Shown here in pieces: positions 1 to 8,455 of a stretch of DNA of 38,265 bases. How positions within the stretch are numbered: the stretch's first letter is position 1; each line of letters begins with the position of its first letter. Under the pieces are notes generated by a model. The model did not search any database and was not told where the DNA came from. It worked only from the letters and a program-made list of their open reading frames with translations. The stretch is taken from positions 1-38,265 of the forward strand of contig CBFHPD010000164.1 in assembly GCA_965657495.1 (NCBI GenBank), in the 5' to 3' direction. Source of the DNA: JALQTD01 sp965657495. Lineage in GTDB: Bacteria; Bacteroidota; Bacteroidia; Flavobacteriales_D; Sanyastnellaceae. The position numbers and the translations under genes were made by a program.

Positions 1-62
1 GCGCTGCAACATGATTTTGCATATTCTTTACATGCTCGTTGTACCATCATGCATAGCTTTGA

Positions 63-87
63 CGCTTAACAAGTGACAGGTTAAGCG
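63..87. other. Hairpin in the 121-base non-coding left edge
   Basis: Positions 1-121 hold no gene that I can support. Within them an 8-base perfect inverted repeat, CGCTTAAC and GTTAAGCG, encloses a 9-base loop. A second short pair, GTGAC at 73-77 and GTCAC at 88-92, overlaps it, so two mutually exclusive foldings are possible. No T-run follows on either strand, so it is not a classical intrinsic terminator. It could be a transcript end for ispG or for a gene to the left of the window, or a protein-binding site; nothing in the sequence decides between these. Confidence 0.35.
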
Positions 88-100
88 GTCACCCACATGA

Positions 101-138
101 ACGAAGCCGGAGGTTGGCGCATCACCCTTCGGCTTCGT
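101..138 (-). terminator. Hairpin at the 3' end of ispG
   Basis: A 9-base perfect inverted repeat, ACGAAGCCG at 101-109 and CGGCTTCGT at 130-138, has a 20-base loop and straddles the ispG stop codon, one arm lying inside the last codons. On the minus strand no T-tract follows, so it could be a weak or factor-assisted terminator or an RNA 3'-end stabiliser. Confidence 0.3.
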
Positions 139-2065
139 CGTGTTCAGCCACTTCCACCCAGTCCCCGTGTTGGCGGATCAAGTCGATCAAAGCGTCAACC
201 GCTTCGGCTTCTGGAACATTCCGCTGCACGACTTCGCGCTCCTTGTACAAGGTGATGACGCCGGGCCCCGTGCCCACGTAGCCGTAATCGGCGTCGGCCA
301 TTTCCCCCGGCCCGTTCACGATGCATCCCATGATGCCGATTTTCACCCCTTTCAAATGGCTCGTAACCGCCCGGATCTTCGCCGTGGTTTCTTGCAAGTC
401 GAAGAGTGTGCGCCCGCAGCTGGGGCAGCTGATGTACTCGGTTTTCGAAATCCGCGTGCGCGTGGCTTGCAAGATGCCGAAGGCCGTGGAGTTTCGGATT
501 TGCAAGCCGATGTGCTCCGCTTCGGGCCAAATCCCATCCCCCATCCCGTCGAGCAGCAAGCCCCCCATGTCCGTCGCCGCGTGCAGCTGAAACGCCTCCG
601 CATCCGCAGTCCCGTAGGCGCGGCGCCACACCACCGGCACATCGCACCCGGCGGCATCGAGGCGCCAACAAGCCGCCCGCAGGTCGGCCATGGCGTGATT
701 GGCGGAGGTTCTGAGCACGAGCACGGCTTGGGGCACCTCCTGCAAACGGCGAAGGAACGCCGGGTTGAGGAGGTCGTCGGTTTGGGCCGCCACAAACACC
801 CGGTCCACGGCCCACGTCCGCTCGTCCATGAAGTTCGCTGCCTCCACGAGGGGCACATGCCGCTCACGCCCCGTCCACACCTGTTCATCCTGCAAAACGC
901 TCAACGTTCCCGGCAGCTCGAAGCCCACTTCCTGCGCGCCCACATACACGTAGTCGCAGGCCGAATCATCCAAGTTCCACTTGTCCAACGGCACGCTGTA
1001 ACGGTACCCGCACCCAAAGAGCCGCGCAGGCGTGAGCGGTTCGTCCCCGACCAAGCTGTGCACCACGACCGGCGCGTGCTTGCCCCCCACGTTGCCCACC
1101 TCCCGCGCCACCCGGCGCGTGTACGAAAACGGATCCCAGTCCCCCGAGTCGGCCTCCAGCACCGGCGCGTTCGAACGCGTGGCATACCGCTCCACGAGTT
1201 TGCGCGCCACGGGGATTTCGGCCTCGGGCGCCTCGGTGAGCGACACGCGCACGGTGTCGCCCAAGCCATCCTCAAGCAGCGTCCCGATGCCCACAGCACT
1301 CTTGATGCGCCCGTCCTCGCCATCGCCTGCCTCCGTCACCCCGAGGTGCAACGGGTAGTCCATGCCTTCCGCGTCCATGCGCGCGACGAGCAGCCGGTAC
1401 GCGTGCACCATCACTTGCGGGTTCGAGGATTTCATGCTGATGACCACGTCGTGGTAATCGTGCTCCCGGCAAATCCGCAGGAATTCCAAGGCGCTTTCCA
1501 CCATGCCTTCCGCCGTGTCGCCAAACCGGCTCATGATGCGGTCGCTCAGCGAACCGTGGTTGGTGCCGATGCGCATCGCCCGCCCGAGGGCCTTGCACTT
1601 GAGGACGAGGGGAGTGAATTTGGCCCGGATGCGTTCGAGTTCTGCCGCATAGGAGGCATCGGTGTATTCGATTTCCTCAAACTTCTTTTTGTCCGCGTAA
1701 TTGCCCGGGTTGACGCGCACTTTTTCGACGTGGTCGGCCGCGACTTCTGCGGCGTTCGGAGTGAAGTGGATGTCGGCGACGACGGGAATGTGTCCGTAGC
1801 CGGCGGCGGCGAGTTCGCTTTTGATTTGACCCAACGCCGCGGCCTCCCGCTTCGAGGGCGCCGTGATCCGCACCAATTCGCAGCCCGCCTCGATCATGCG
1901 AATCGATTGCGCCACGGTCCCCGCTACATCTAACGTGTCCGTCGTGGTCATGGATTGCAACCGAATGGGGGCGTCGCCGCCAAGGGTCAAGGCGCCGATG
2001 TGCACCTGGCGCGTCGGGCGGCGGTGGTAGCGGAATCGGTCCGGGCAATAAGTAGGGTGCTCCAT
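122..2065 (-). CDS. ispG: 4-hydroxy-3-methylbut-2-enyl diphosphate synthase (IspG/GcpE), long form
   Basis: Penultimate enzyme of the MEP isoprenoid pathway: it converts methylerythritol cyclodiphosphate to HMBPP using a [4Fe-4S] cluster. At 647 residues it is the long three-domain form known from Bacteroidota, Chlamydiae and plants, not the short (about 370-residue) enzyme of many bacteria. The N-terminal TIM barrel begins with RLQSMTTTDT near residue 35. A large insert domain occupies roughly residues 290-510. The C-terminal cluster domain shows CPSCG (Cys547, Cys550) and GCIVNGPGE (Cys581, Glu588), the expected three cysteine and one glutamate cluster ligands. The start is the only ATG that keeps the N-terminal barrel intact, and it lies 4 bases after a -7 promoter element. 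It is transcribed divergently from recO. dxs, the first enzyme of the same pathway, lies 21 kb away. Confidence 0.97.
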   Translation of the reverse strand: MEHPTYCPDRFRYHRRPTRQVHIGALTLGGDAPIRLQSMTTTDTLDVAGTVAQSIRMIEAGCELVRITAPSKREAAALGQIKSELAAAGYGHIPVVADIHFTPNAAEVAADHVEKVRVNPGNYADKKKFEEIEYTDASYAAELERIRAKFTPLVLKCKALGRAMRIGTNHGSLSDRIMSRFGDTAEGMVESALEFLRICREHDYHDVVISMKSSNPQVMVHAYRLLVARMDAEGMDYPLHLGVTEAGDGEDGRIKSAVGIGTLLEDGLGDTVRVSLTEAPEAEIPVARKLVERYATRSNAPVLEADSGDWDPFSYTRRVAREVGNVGGKHAPVVVHSLVGDEPLTPARLFGCGYRYSVPLDKWNLDDSACDYVYVGAQEVGFELPGTLSVLQDEQVWTGRERHVPLVEAANFMDERTWAVDRVFVAAQTDDLLNPAFLRRLQEVPQAVLVLRTSANHAMADLRAACWRLDAAGCDVPVVWRRAYGTADAEAFQLHAATDMGGLLLDGMGDGIWPEAEHIGLQIRNSTAFGILQATRTRISKTEYISCPSCGRTLFDLQETTAKIRAVTSHLKGVKIGIMGCIVNGPGEMADADYGYVGTGPGVITLYKEREVVQRNVPEAEAVDALIDLIRQHGDWVEVAEHDEAEG

Positions 2066-2069
2066 GGTG

Positions 2070-2097
2070 CGAAATTACGTGCCGCGGCCGAGTACAA
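2070..2097 (-). promoter_or_regulatory. ispG promoter, predicted leaderless
   Basis: On the minus strand TTG (2097-2095) is followed after 17 bases by TAATTTCG (2077-2070), then only 4 bases (CACC) before the ATG. This fits the Bacteroidota -33/-7 promoter with C for T at the seventh position of TAnnTTTG. With the element this close the transcript should begin at or next to the start codon. Confidence 0.65.
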
Positions 2098-2129
2098 GCC
2101 GCTTCGTGCTAACCCTTTTGCACGGTTTT

Positions 2130-2163
2130 TTGTTCCAAGGTCGGCCGTTGTGCTCGACCTTCG
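2130..2163 (+). promoter_or_regulatory. Candidate recO promoter
   Basis: TTG at 2130-2132, 23 bases, then GACCTTCG at 2156-2163 and 5 bases to the ATG at 2169. The -7 element carries G instead of T at its first position, so it is a weaker match, but its distance to the start codon equals that of the stronger examples in the window. Confidence 0.4.
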
Positions 2164-2168
2164 CAGGC

Positions 2169-2891
2169 ATGGCTTCAGTGGATTTGGATGCGGACCGGTT
2201 GATCGTACTGTCCTCGACGGTTTACGGGGATGACAGCCACATTGTTCGGGTGTTCAGCCGCACGCTTGGCGTCATCCCGGTGTGGGTGCGCATGGGCAAA
2301 TCGCGCAGGGCCCGGGGGGAGGGGGCCAAATACCACGCCCTCTCACTCCTCGACGCCCGCGGCATCCACCGCAAAGGTTCCGAGGGACTCTTCCGCATCC
2401 GGACGGTGGAGCGCGCTGCCCGCCTCGACGCCCTCACCCGGGATGCGCGGCGCTCGGCAGTGGCCTTCTTCCTCGCGGAGTTCCTATGGAAAACGTTTCC
2501 TGAAGAAGCGCCGCACCCGGAGGTGGTGGACTGGACATGGAAGTGGGTGCTCGCCCTGGAGGAAACGCCGCGCCCGGCCAGCGTGCACGTGCGGTACCTC
2601 GCGGGGTTGACGGATTTGCTCGGTTTGGCTCCCGATAGCCCCCCGCCTTCCGATCGCCACGGACTGCAGTTGGCCACGGGCGACTACTTGCCGGTGGACC
2701 ACCCGGACGAAGCGCATTTGAGCCCGGCGTCCACCCGGACGTACGTGGCGCTCGTGGCCGGTGAGGAAGCGCAAGTGGCAGGGGAGCAGCGGCGGGAGCT
2801 CGTGCTCGGATTGGTGCGGTACGTGCAGCTGCACCTCACCGGCGAACGCACCATCAAGAGCTACGAAGTGCTGGAGGCCGTGTTCGAGTGA
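2169..2891 (+). CDS. recO: DNA repair protein RecO
   Basis: RecO helps RecR load RecA on SSB-covered single-stranded DNA in the RecFOR recombination-repair pathway. The 240-residue product has the N-terminal OB-fold signature of the family: ADRLIVLSSTVYGDDSHIVRVF, interrupted here only by description, then a basic loop GKSRRARGEG near residue 45, followed by the mostly helical C-terminal domain ending in a segment with KSYEVLEAVF. The frame is open further upstream to an ATG at 2064, but that ATG overlaps the ispG start and the added residues do not resemble RecO; ATG 2169 lies 5 bases after a CTTCG-type -7 element and gives the normal family length. The downstream TonB receptor frame touches its stop codon. 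No CxxC zinc motif is visible. Confidence 0.9.
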   Translation: MASVDLDADRLIVLSSTVYGDDSHIVRVFSRTLGVIPVWVRMGKSRRARGEGAKYHALSLLDARGIHRKGSEGLFRIRTVERAARLDALTRDARRSAVAFFLAEFLWKTFPEEAPHPEVVDWTWKWVLALEETPRPASVHVRYLAGLTDLLGLAPDSPPPSDRHGLQLATGDYLPVDHPDEAHLSPASTRTYVALVAGEEAQVAGEQRRELVLGLVRYVQLHLTGERTIKSYEVLEAVFE

Positions 2892-2944
2892 ATTTAACAT
2901 TTTACGGCATAATCATTGCATCAATTTTCCAAATTTTCGGCGAC

Positions 2945-5383
2945 GTGAAGCAGTTAGGATTTTGGTGGTTGGTGGCTTTGTTGGGAGCCTTGGTCAGCGA
3001 TTTGGGTGCCCAGGATACGGTGACGGCGGAGGCAACCCGGCCGGTGCAAATCACGGATTCGGATGGCATCACACCCCTGCCGTTTGCCGTGGTGATGAAC
3101 AAGCGGACCCTGGCAGCGGAAGCGGCAGATGCAGAGGGGGGCATCCGGCTGCCTCACCGCATTGCGAGCGACACCTTGGTGGTGCGCAGTGTCGGCTACA
3201 TGGACCTTGTCCTCGCTCCCGGAGACCAGGTGCCCGACCGGGTGCGGATGGTGAACGACCTCGTGTCGCTCGATGTGGCGGAGATTGTGACGGAAAACGC
3301 GGCTTCGCGGGTGAGTGCCATGTCGGTGCAGTCGCTGGTGTCGCGGAACTTTGGGGTGGTGCCGCCGGTGCGCCGGATGGAGGTGCCGAGCACGTCGGCC
3401 GAGTTGCTGTGGTCCACGGGGTCGGTGTTGGTGCAGCAGAGCCAGCAGGGCGGGGGATCGCCTGTGCTGCGCGGGTTCGAGGCGAATCGCGTCCTCCTGG
3501 TCGTGGACGGGGTCCGCATGAACAACGCGATTTACCGGAGTGGGCACTTGCAGAGCAGCATCACGATTGACCCCCAGGTTTTGGCCCAAACAAAAGTGAT
3601 CCTTGGGCCCAACAGTGTGGCCTTCGGAAGCGATGCGCTGGGGGGCGTCATCCATTACCGGACGCGGGAACCCAGCTTCGGAACCCGGCGCACGCAGGTG
3701 AACGTCACCACCGCCTACCGGTCGCCCAACAGCGGCTGGGCCGGGCACGCGGATGTGGAAATCGCCCGCCACCACTTCGGCTCCCTCACCTCGGTGACCC
3801 GCTCCCATTTCGGCGACCTGCGCCAAGGCACGCGCCGGCGCCACGGCGACGCAACGTGGGGCCTCGTCACCGATTACGCCGCTCGGATCAACGGCGTGGA
3901 CACGGTGCTGGTGAACGAAGACCCGGACCTGCAGCTGCGCTCGGGTTACGACCAAACCGACCTCCTCCAAAAAATCCGGTTTGCGGCGCCCGGCGGCACC
4001 ATGACGCTCAATGCCCAGTACAGCACCACCTCCAACGTGCCGCGTTACGACATGTTCGACGACCGCAAGGATGGCCTGCCCAAATGGGCCGAATGGTACT
4101 ACGGCCCGCAGGAGCGCCTCATGGCCTCGGCCCACTACCGCGGCGTCATCAGCCGGTTCAACCTGCAGACAGCGGTGACGGGGAGTTACCAGCGCATCGG
4201 CGAAGACCGCATCACCCGCCGGTTTGGCTCCAACACGCGCTACCACCAGGAGGAAACGGTGGACGTTTGGGGTGTGACCGTGTCCGCGTCCAAGCCGCGG
4301 GTGTGGCGCAACGCTTGGGTCGGCACCGGGTTTTCTGGAACGTGGAACACCGTCGTTTCCGATGCGTGGAGCGAGGACCTCTTGAGCGGGGAGCGGAACG
4401 ACGGCGAGGAAACACGCTATCCCAACGGAGGCAGCACGATGCGCACGCTCGGGGCGTACTTGACGGTCCGCAAGCCCATCCGGAACCACACCGTTTCGGG
4501 CGGGGTGCGGTACAGCTTCGCCGGCCTCGACTGCCGCTACGATTCGAGCCGCTTTGTGGAGCTGCCCTTCGACCGCATCGCCTCAGCGAAGGGGGCGGTG
4601 ACCGGCAGTTTGTCCGGCCAGTGGTACCTGAGCCCGGCTTGGACGGCGTTCACGACGGCCTCGTCGGGGTTCCGGCATCCGAATGTGGACGACGTGGGCA
4701 AGGTGTTCGAGAAGGACGGCTTGGTGACCGTGCCGAATGACAGCTTGCGGCCGGAGTACGTGTACTCGGTGGAGCAGGGGGTGACGTGGAATGTGGGCGG
4801 CCGGGATTTGGCCCAAATTTCAGCAACCGCCTTCCAAAGCTGGTGGATCGATGCCATCGTCCCCACGCTCGCCACCCTCAACGGTGACACGATGCTGTGG
4901 TACGCCGGCGACAGCGCGCGCATCCAAACCAACATCAACGCCGACCGCGCCATCATCCGGGGGCTGCGGCTCGAAGGCCGGGCGAAGCTTTTTCCGCGCA
5001 TCCAAGTCGAGGGAGCCATCAACTGGACCTTCGGCCGCAACGCGTCTGCGGACACCCCGCTCGCCCACATCCCCCCGCTGTTCGGTCGGGTTTCCGCCGT
5101 TTACCAGCACCGCTGGCTCTCCGTTCAGGTGTACAGCCTGTTCAACGGCACGAAGGACATCGCGGAATACGGGCCCGGCGGCACGGACAATGCGGACGAG
5201 GCGCTGCCTTCGGGTACCCCTTCGTGGTACACGCTCAACGTGGAATCCTCGATCCAACTGCACAAGAAGCTGCAAATGCGGGTGGGCGTGCGCAACCTGC
5301 TCGACGAGCATTACCGCGTGTTTGCTTCGGGCATTTCGGGGGCGGGCCGCGGGGTGTACGCTTCCTTGCACGCGGCATTCTAA
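2945..5383 (+). CDS. TonB-dependent outer-membrane receptor, hemin/siderophore type
   Basis: An outer-membrane gated barrel of 812 residues for energised uptake. The proposed GTG start at 2945 gives a clean signal peptide (K2, hydrophobic core, cleavage after GAQ near residue 23). The frame also opens at a GTG (2888) that overlaps the recO stop as GTGA, a coupling style used elsewhere here, so the start is not certain. Next come a carboxypeptidase-regulatory-like domain (about 35-110) and a plug containing VLRGFEANRVLLVVDGVRMN and a segment with GSDALGGVIHYRT. The motifs FRHPNVDDVGKVFE and PNDSLRPEY resemble the FRAP/NPNL region of heme receptors. The barrel ends with a terminal aromatic Phe, as expected. 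Heme or siderophore uptake is inference; no substrate-specific partner gene is nearby. Confidence 0.88.
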   Translation: MKQLGFWWLVALLGALVSDLGAQDTVTAEATRPVQITDSDGITPLPFAVVMNKRTLAAEAADAEGGIRLPHRIASDTLVVRSVGYMDLVLAPGDQVPDRVRMVNDLVSLDVAEIVTENAASRVSAMSVQSLVSRNFGVVPPVRRMEVPSTSAELLWSTGSVLVQQSQQGGGSPVLRGFEANRVLLVVDGVRMNNAIYRSGHLQSSITIDPQVLAQTKVILGPNSVAFGSDALGGVIHYRTREPSFGTRRTQVNVTTAYRSPNSGWAGHADVEIARHHFGSLTSVTRSHFGDLRQGTRRRHGDATWGLVTDYAARINGVDTVLVNEDPDLQLRSGYDQTDLLQKIRFAAPGGTMTLNAQYSTTSNVPRYDMFDDRKDGLPKWAEWYYGPQERLMASAHYRGVISRFNLQTAVTGSYQRIGEDRITRRFGSNTRYHQEETVDVWGVTVSASKPRVWRNAWVGTGFSGTWNTVVSDAWSEDLLSGERNDGEETRYPNGGSTMRTLGAYLTVRKPIRNHTVSGGVRYSFAGLDCRYDSSRFVELPFDRIASAKGAVTGSLSGQWYLSPAWTAFTTASSGFRHPNVDDVGKVFEKDGLVTVPNDSLRPEYVYSVEQGVTWNVGGRDLAQISATAFQSWWIDAIVPTLATLNGDTMLWYAGDSARIQTNINADRAIIRGLRLEGRAKLFPRIQVEGAINWTFGRNASADTPLAHIPPLFGRVSAVYQHRWLSVQVYSLFNGTKDIAEYGPGGTDNADEALPSGTPSWYTLNVESSIQLHKKLQMRVGVRNLLDEHYRVFASGISGAGRGVYASLHAAF

Positions 5384-5416
5384 ACGGCACACGCGGCGCA
5401 TTCCGGGTTCGCGCGC

Positions 5417-5424
5417 TACCTTCG
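5417..5424 (+). promoter_or_regulatory. -7 element before holB, predicted leaderless
   Basis: TACCTTCG followed by 4 bases (TGGC) and the ATG at 5429. No TTG lies at the usual distance upstream, so only the -7 half is supported. The spacing to the start codon matches the ispG and purD examples. Confidence 0.45.
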
Positions 5425-5428
5425 TGGC

Positions 5429-6559
5429 ATGTATTTCCGCGACGTCATCGGGCACGAAGGATTGGGGGAGCAACTGCGGGCCGCGGTGCGTTCGAACCGG
5501 GTGGCCCACGCCTCGTTGTTCGATGGGCCGGAGGGGAGCGGGGCGCTGGGTTTGGCCCGCGCCTATGCGCGCTACATGCAATGTGCGGCGCCGGGTGAGC
5601 TCGATGCCTGCGGGGCCTGCGATTCCTGCCGAGCGCACGATTCCTTGCAGCACCCGGACCTGCATTGGAGCTTTCCGTTTTTCAAAGGCGAGAAGTCCGA
5701 CACGGCGTTGTCGCAGCCGTTTCAAGGCCAGTGGCGCAAGCTGCTGCAGGACCAGCCGTACTTCGGAATGGAGGAGTGGGTAGAGGCCATCGGGGCCGAC
5801 CGGAAGCAGCTGTTCATCTCGGTGCACGAAGCGCTGGAAATCAACCGGAAGCTGGGGCTCAAGTCGTTCAAGGGCGGCCGGAAGGTGCTGATTTGTTGGC
5901 TCCCGGAGACGATGCGGGTGGACACGGCGAACAAGATGCTCAAGCTGATCGAGGAGCCGACCGATGGCACGGTGATGCTGTTCGTGTCGGAGCACATGGA
6001 CCAGCTGCTGGCCACGATCCGTTCGCGCGTGCAGGCCGTCCGGGTTCCGCGGTTGGATGAAGGCCAAACCGCAGCCGTCCTCGAGCGGCTCGCAGGACTG
6101 GCCCCCACCGAAGCAGCGGAGCTCGCCGGGGTCGTCGAAGGCAACCTCGCCGCGGCCCTCCGCCTCGCCCGCGCCGGAGGAGCCGCCCCCGATCACGAGC
6201 TCTTCGTGGCCTGGATGCGTGCTTGCTGGGGGCTCAAGGGCGCCGAACTGCTCGACCAGTCCGACCGCTTCGCGAAGCCCGGCCGGGAGGCGATGAAACG
6301 GTTTTTGGTCTATGCCCTCCACATGGTTCGCCAATGCATCGTCGGCAACTACGGCGCCATGGAAACCCTGCGGCTCACGAGCCGCGAACGCGCTTTCGCG
6401 GAGAAATTCGCTCCGTTCATCCACCACGCGAATGTCCTCGAAATGCAGCAGCTCATCGAGGCCGCTCACCGCGACATCCAAGGGAATGTCAACGGCAAAC
6501 TCGTCTTCATGGACCTGAGCGTCAAGCTCCACGGATTGCTCAAGCGCCCGGCCGCGTAG
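5429..6559 (+). CDS. holB: DNA polymerase III delta' subunit (clamp loader)
   Basis: Clamp-loader subunit that works with DnaX and delta to place the sliding clamp on DNA. The 376-residue protein has an AAA+ N-terminal domain. Its P-loop is degenerate: GPEGSGALG at 33-41 lacks the Lys-Thr/Ser pair, as expected for the non-hydrolysing delta' subunit. A zinc module follows with Cys52, Cys61, Cys64 and Cys67. The sensor region reads TIRSRVQ, with Val where many clamp-loader proteins have Cys (SRC motif). The region after residue 220 should be the linker and helical collar domain. Together with the PSP1 and gldH genes behind it, it forms an arrangement seen in Flavobacteria. Third-position composition changes from G-ending to C-ending codons near 6060. 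Confidence 0.88.
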   Translation: MYFRDVIGHEGLGEQLRAAVRSNRVAHASLFDGPEGSGALGLARAYARYMQCAAPGELDACGACDSCRAHDSLQHPDLHWSFPFFKGEKSDTALSQPFQGQWRKLLQDQPYFGMEEWVEAIGADRKQLFISVHEALEINRKLGLKSFKGGRKVLICWLPETMRVDTANKMLKLIEEPTDGTVMLFVSEHMDQLLATIRSRVQAVRVPRLDEGQTAAVLERLAGLAPTEAAELAGVVEGNLAAALRLARAGGAAPDHELFVAWMRACWGLKGAELLDQSDRFAKPGREAMKRFLVYALHMVRQCIVGNYGAMETLRLTSRERAFAEKFAPFIHHANVLEMQQLIEAAHRDIQGNVNGKLVFMDLSVKLHGLLKRPAA

Positions 6560-6587
6560 GCCGTTGCAGTTTCCTTCTCGTTGCGCG

Positions 6588-6618
6588 TTGTTGCACCTCG
6601 CCCTGCGCCGTATCTTCG
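6588..6618 (+). promoter_or_regulatory. Promoter of the PSP1 gene, predicted leaderless
   Basis: TTG at 6588-6590 or 6591-6593 (gap 20 or 17), then TATCTTCG at 6611-6618 and 5 bases to the ATG at 6624. Both halves of the Bacteroidota promoter are present. Confidence 0.6.
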
Positions 6619-6623
6619 TGCAC

Positions 6624-7979
6624 ATGGCATGTTCAAACTGCAGCAAAGGAGGAGGCGCCCCGCGTGGGTGCAAGAGCAATGGCAATTGCGGGGTCAGCGG
6701 ATGCGGCCCGATGACGGTGTTTGATTGGCTCGAGGGGGTGGCGTTGCCGACGGGGCAGCGGCCGTTCGACATCGTGGAGTTGCGGTTCAAGGCAAATCGA
6801 AAGGGGTTTTACCGCTCGTCGGAGTCCCTGCAAGTCGGCGATGTCGTGGTGGTGGACGCGGATCCGGGGGAGGACGTGGGCGTGGTGAGCTTGCGCGGTG
6901 AATTGGTCCGTGCCCAAATGAAAGCCAAGCGCGTGCGCGACGACCACGAAGTGAAGAAGGTGCTGCGCAAAGCGAACCAAGAGGACATCGATCGGTGGCA
7001 GCAGGCCCGCATGCGGGAAGAAACCACCCAACGGGATGCCCGCGACATCATCCGCAACCTGAACCTGCAGATGAAGCTGTCGGACGTGGAGTTCCAAGGA
7101 GATGGCCGGAAGGCGACGTTCTACTACACCGCGGAGGACCGGGTGGATTTCCGCGTGTTGGTCCGCGAATTGGCCGGGGCGTTTGGCATCCGGGTGGAGA
7201 TGCGCCAAATCGGAGCCCGCCAAGAGGCCGCGCGCGTCGGAGGCATCGGGGTGTGCGGCCGGGAACTGTGCTGTTCGAGTTGGCTCACCGACTTCCGCAG
7301 CGTGTCCACGCAAGCCGCGCGCTACCAGCAGCTCTCCCTCAACCCCCAGAAACTCGCCGGCCAATGCGGCAAGCTCAAGTGCTGCCTCAATTTCGAGTTG
7401 GACCAATACGTCGAGGCGGTCAAGGAATTCCCGAGTCCCAATGCCAAGCTGAAGATTGCCAGCGGCCGCGTCGTGGTGTTCAAAATGGACATCTTCAAGC
7501 GGCTTGTCTACCTCTTGCCACTTGACGAACAGGGCTCCGGCCCAGTGCCGGTGTCGGTGGAAGACATGAAGGAACTGCTGGCGATGAACGCCCGCGGGGA
7601 AGTGCCGGCCTCCCTCAACGATTTCGCCATTGAGGAAGAGCCGGATGAAATCGACGACGTCTACTCCAACGTGGTGGGCCAAGACAGCCTCAACCGCTTC
7701 GACGAAAAGCGCCGCCGGAAAAAGAAGCGGAAGCCGCGCGGGGGAAGCAAGGGCAACGCGGGCGGTGGCCATGCCGATGCGGCCAAATCGCGCCGTCCGA
7801 AAGGCGGAAACGCAGACGGTCCCAAGTCCGAAGGGGCGAGTGCGAACCCGGCCAAACCGGCTTCCAGTGAAAAAGACGGCAACCGCAGCCGTCCGAAAGG
7901 ACGGTCCGGCCGCCGCAACCGCAAACCCTCGGGCGATGGCGGTTCGGCCCCCGCGCAGCAACCCAAGGGCAACGCATGA
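6624..7979 (+). CDS. PSP1-domain protein, RicT/YaaT-like
   Basis: A cytoplasmic protein of the RicT family. In Bacillus, RicT with RicA and RicF carries Fe-S clusters and helps RNase Y process mRNA; the Bacteroidota role is unproven. The N-terminus is Cys-rich (Cys3, 6, 16, 22, 27), then comes VFDWLEG, the PSP1 core, and the family hallmarks GVCGRELCCSSWL and GQCGKLKCCLNFE. The last 90 or so residues are a low-complexity basic tail rich in Lys, Arg, Gly and Pro (RRRKKKRKPRGG and repeats of RPKG), probably disordered and nucleic-acid binding. The start is ATG 6624, placed 5 bases after a -7 element; the open frame reaches 6564 but the added residues would bury the Cys-rich start. The last bases overlap the gldH start (ATGA). 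Confidence 0.9.
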   Translation: MACSNCSKGGGAPRGCKSNGNCGVSGCGPMTVFDWLEGVALPTGQRPFDIVELRFKANRKGFYRSSESLQVGDVVVVDADPGEDVGVVSLRGELVRAQMKAKRVRDDHEVKKVLRKANQEDIDRWQQARMREETTQRDARDIIRNLNLQMKLSDVEFQGDGRKATFYYTAEDRVDFRVLVRELAGAFGIRVEMRQIGARQEAARVGGIGVCGRELCCSSWLTDFRSVSTQAARYQQLSLNPQKLAGQCGKLKCCLNFELDQYVEAVKEFPSPNAKLKIASGRVVVFKMDIFKRLVYLLPLDEQGSGPVPVSVEDMKELLAMNARGEVPASLNDFAIEEEPDEIDDVYSNVVGQDSLNRFDEKRRRKKKRKPRGGSKGNAGGGHADAAKSRRPKGGNADGPKSEGASANPAKPASSEKDGNRSRPKGRSGRRNRKPSGDGGSAPAQQPKGNA

Positions 7980-8452
7980 TCCGGGCGTGGTGGATGGCCG
8001 CCGCGTGCGGGATGTGCCTCGCGTTGAACGGATGCGGTCCCGAACCCGTCTACTCCGAGTCGTTTGAAATCGGGGACGGGGGGTGGCAGGCCTCGGAGGC
8101 GCTGGCATTCGAGTGGGAAGTGAAGGACACGTGGGCCGAGCACGACTTCTTCGTGGATGTGCGCCACGACCAAACGTATCCGTTCAGCAACGTGTACTTG
8201 TTTTTGGAGTTCTCCTTCCCCAACGGGAAAATCGCCCGGGACACGTTGGGCTGCGACTTGGCCGATGAGCGCGGCCAGTGGTACGGAACGGGGTTTGGCA
8301 ACTTGGTCGATCACCGCATCGGATTCCGGCAAGCGACGCAGTTTCCCCTGACCGGGACGTACGGCGTCACCATCCGGCACGCCATGCGCACCGACCCGTT
8401 GCCCGGCATCACCGATGTGGGCTTCCGGCTGGAGGCGCACTCGGGAAAGTGA
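7976..8452 (+). CDS. gldH: Gliding-motility lipoprotein GldH
   Basis: A 158-residue lipoprotein whose signal peptide ends in LALNGC, predicted lipidated Cys20. The remainder matches GldH in pattern: WEVKDT, a conserved run around YPFSNVYLFLEFSFPNG, then GQWYGTGFG and a C-terminal hydrophobic strand. In Flavobacterium johnsoniae GldH is needed for gliding and is associated with the Gld machinery and type IX secretion; its biochemical role is unclear. The ATG overlaps the stop of the PSP1 gene (ATGA), which suggests translational coupling. The gene ends 3 bases from the convergent small membrane-protein gene, leaving no room for a separate terminator. Confidence 0.87.
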   Translation: MIRAWWMAAACGMCLALNGCGPEPVYSESFEIGDGGWQASEALAFEWEVKDTWAEHDFFVDVRHDQTYPFSNVYLFLEFSFPNGKIARDTLGCDLADERGQWYGTGFGNLVDHRIGFRQATQFPLTGTYGVTIRHAMRTDPLPGITDVGFRLEAHSGK

Positions 8453-8455
8453 GCG

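Noticed and set aside
63..87. tRNA or other structured RNA gene at the left edge
   Set aside because: Only a single stem with no cloverleaf arms or CCA-adjacent acceptor stem could be drawn.
140..1933. Long plus-strand open frame of 597 codons opposite ispG
   Set aside because: It is the antisense of a well-recognised gene in a high-GC sequence; the product is rich in Arg, His, Pro and Val without any domain. The same applies to long antisense frames at 2954-4489, 19228-20850, 24464-25621, 28920-30431, 30744-31964 and 36053-37153.
5429..6559. Loss-of-function of the holB P-loop (missing Lys)
   Set aside because: A degenerate P-loop is normal for the delta' subunit, which does not hydrolyse ATP, so it is not a defect.
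4820..6790. 656-codon minus-strand open frame across the TonB receptor and holB
   Set aside because: It runs antisense over two recognised genes and their intergenic promoter, has composition typical of a shadow frame and no recognisable motif.
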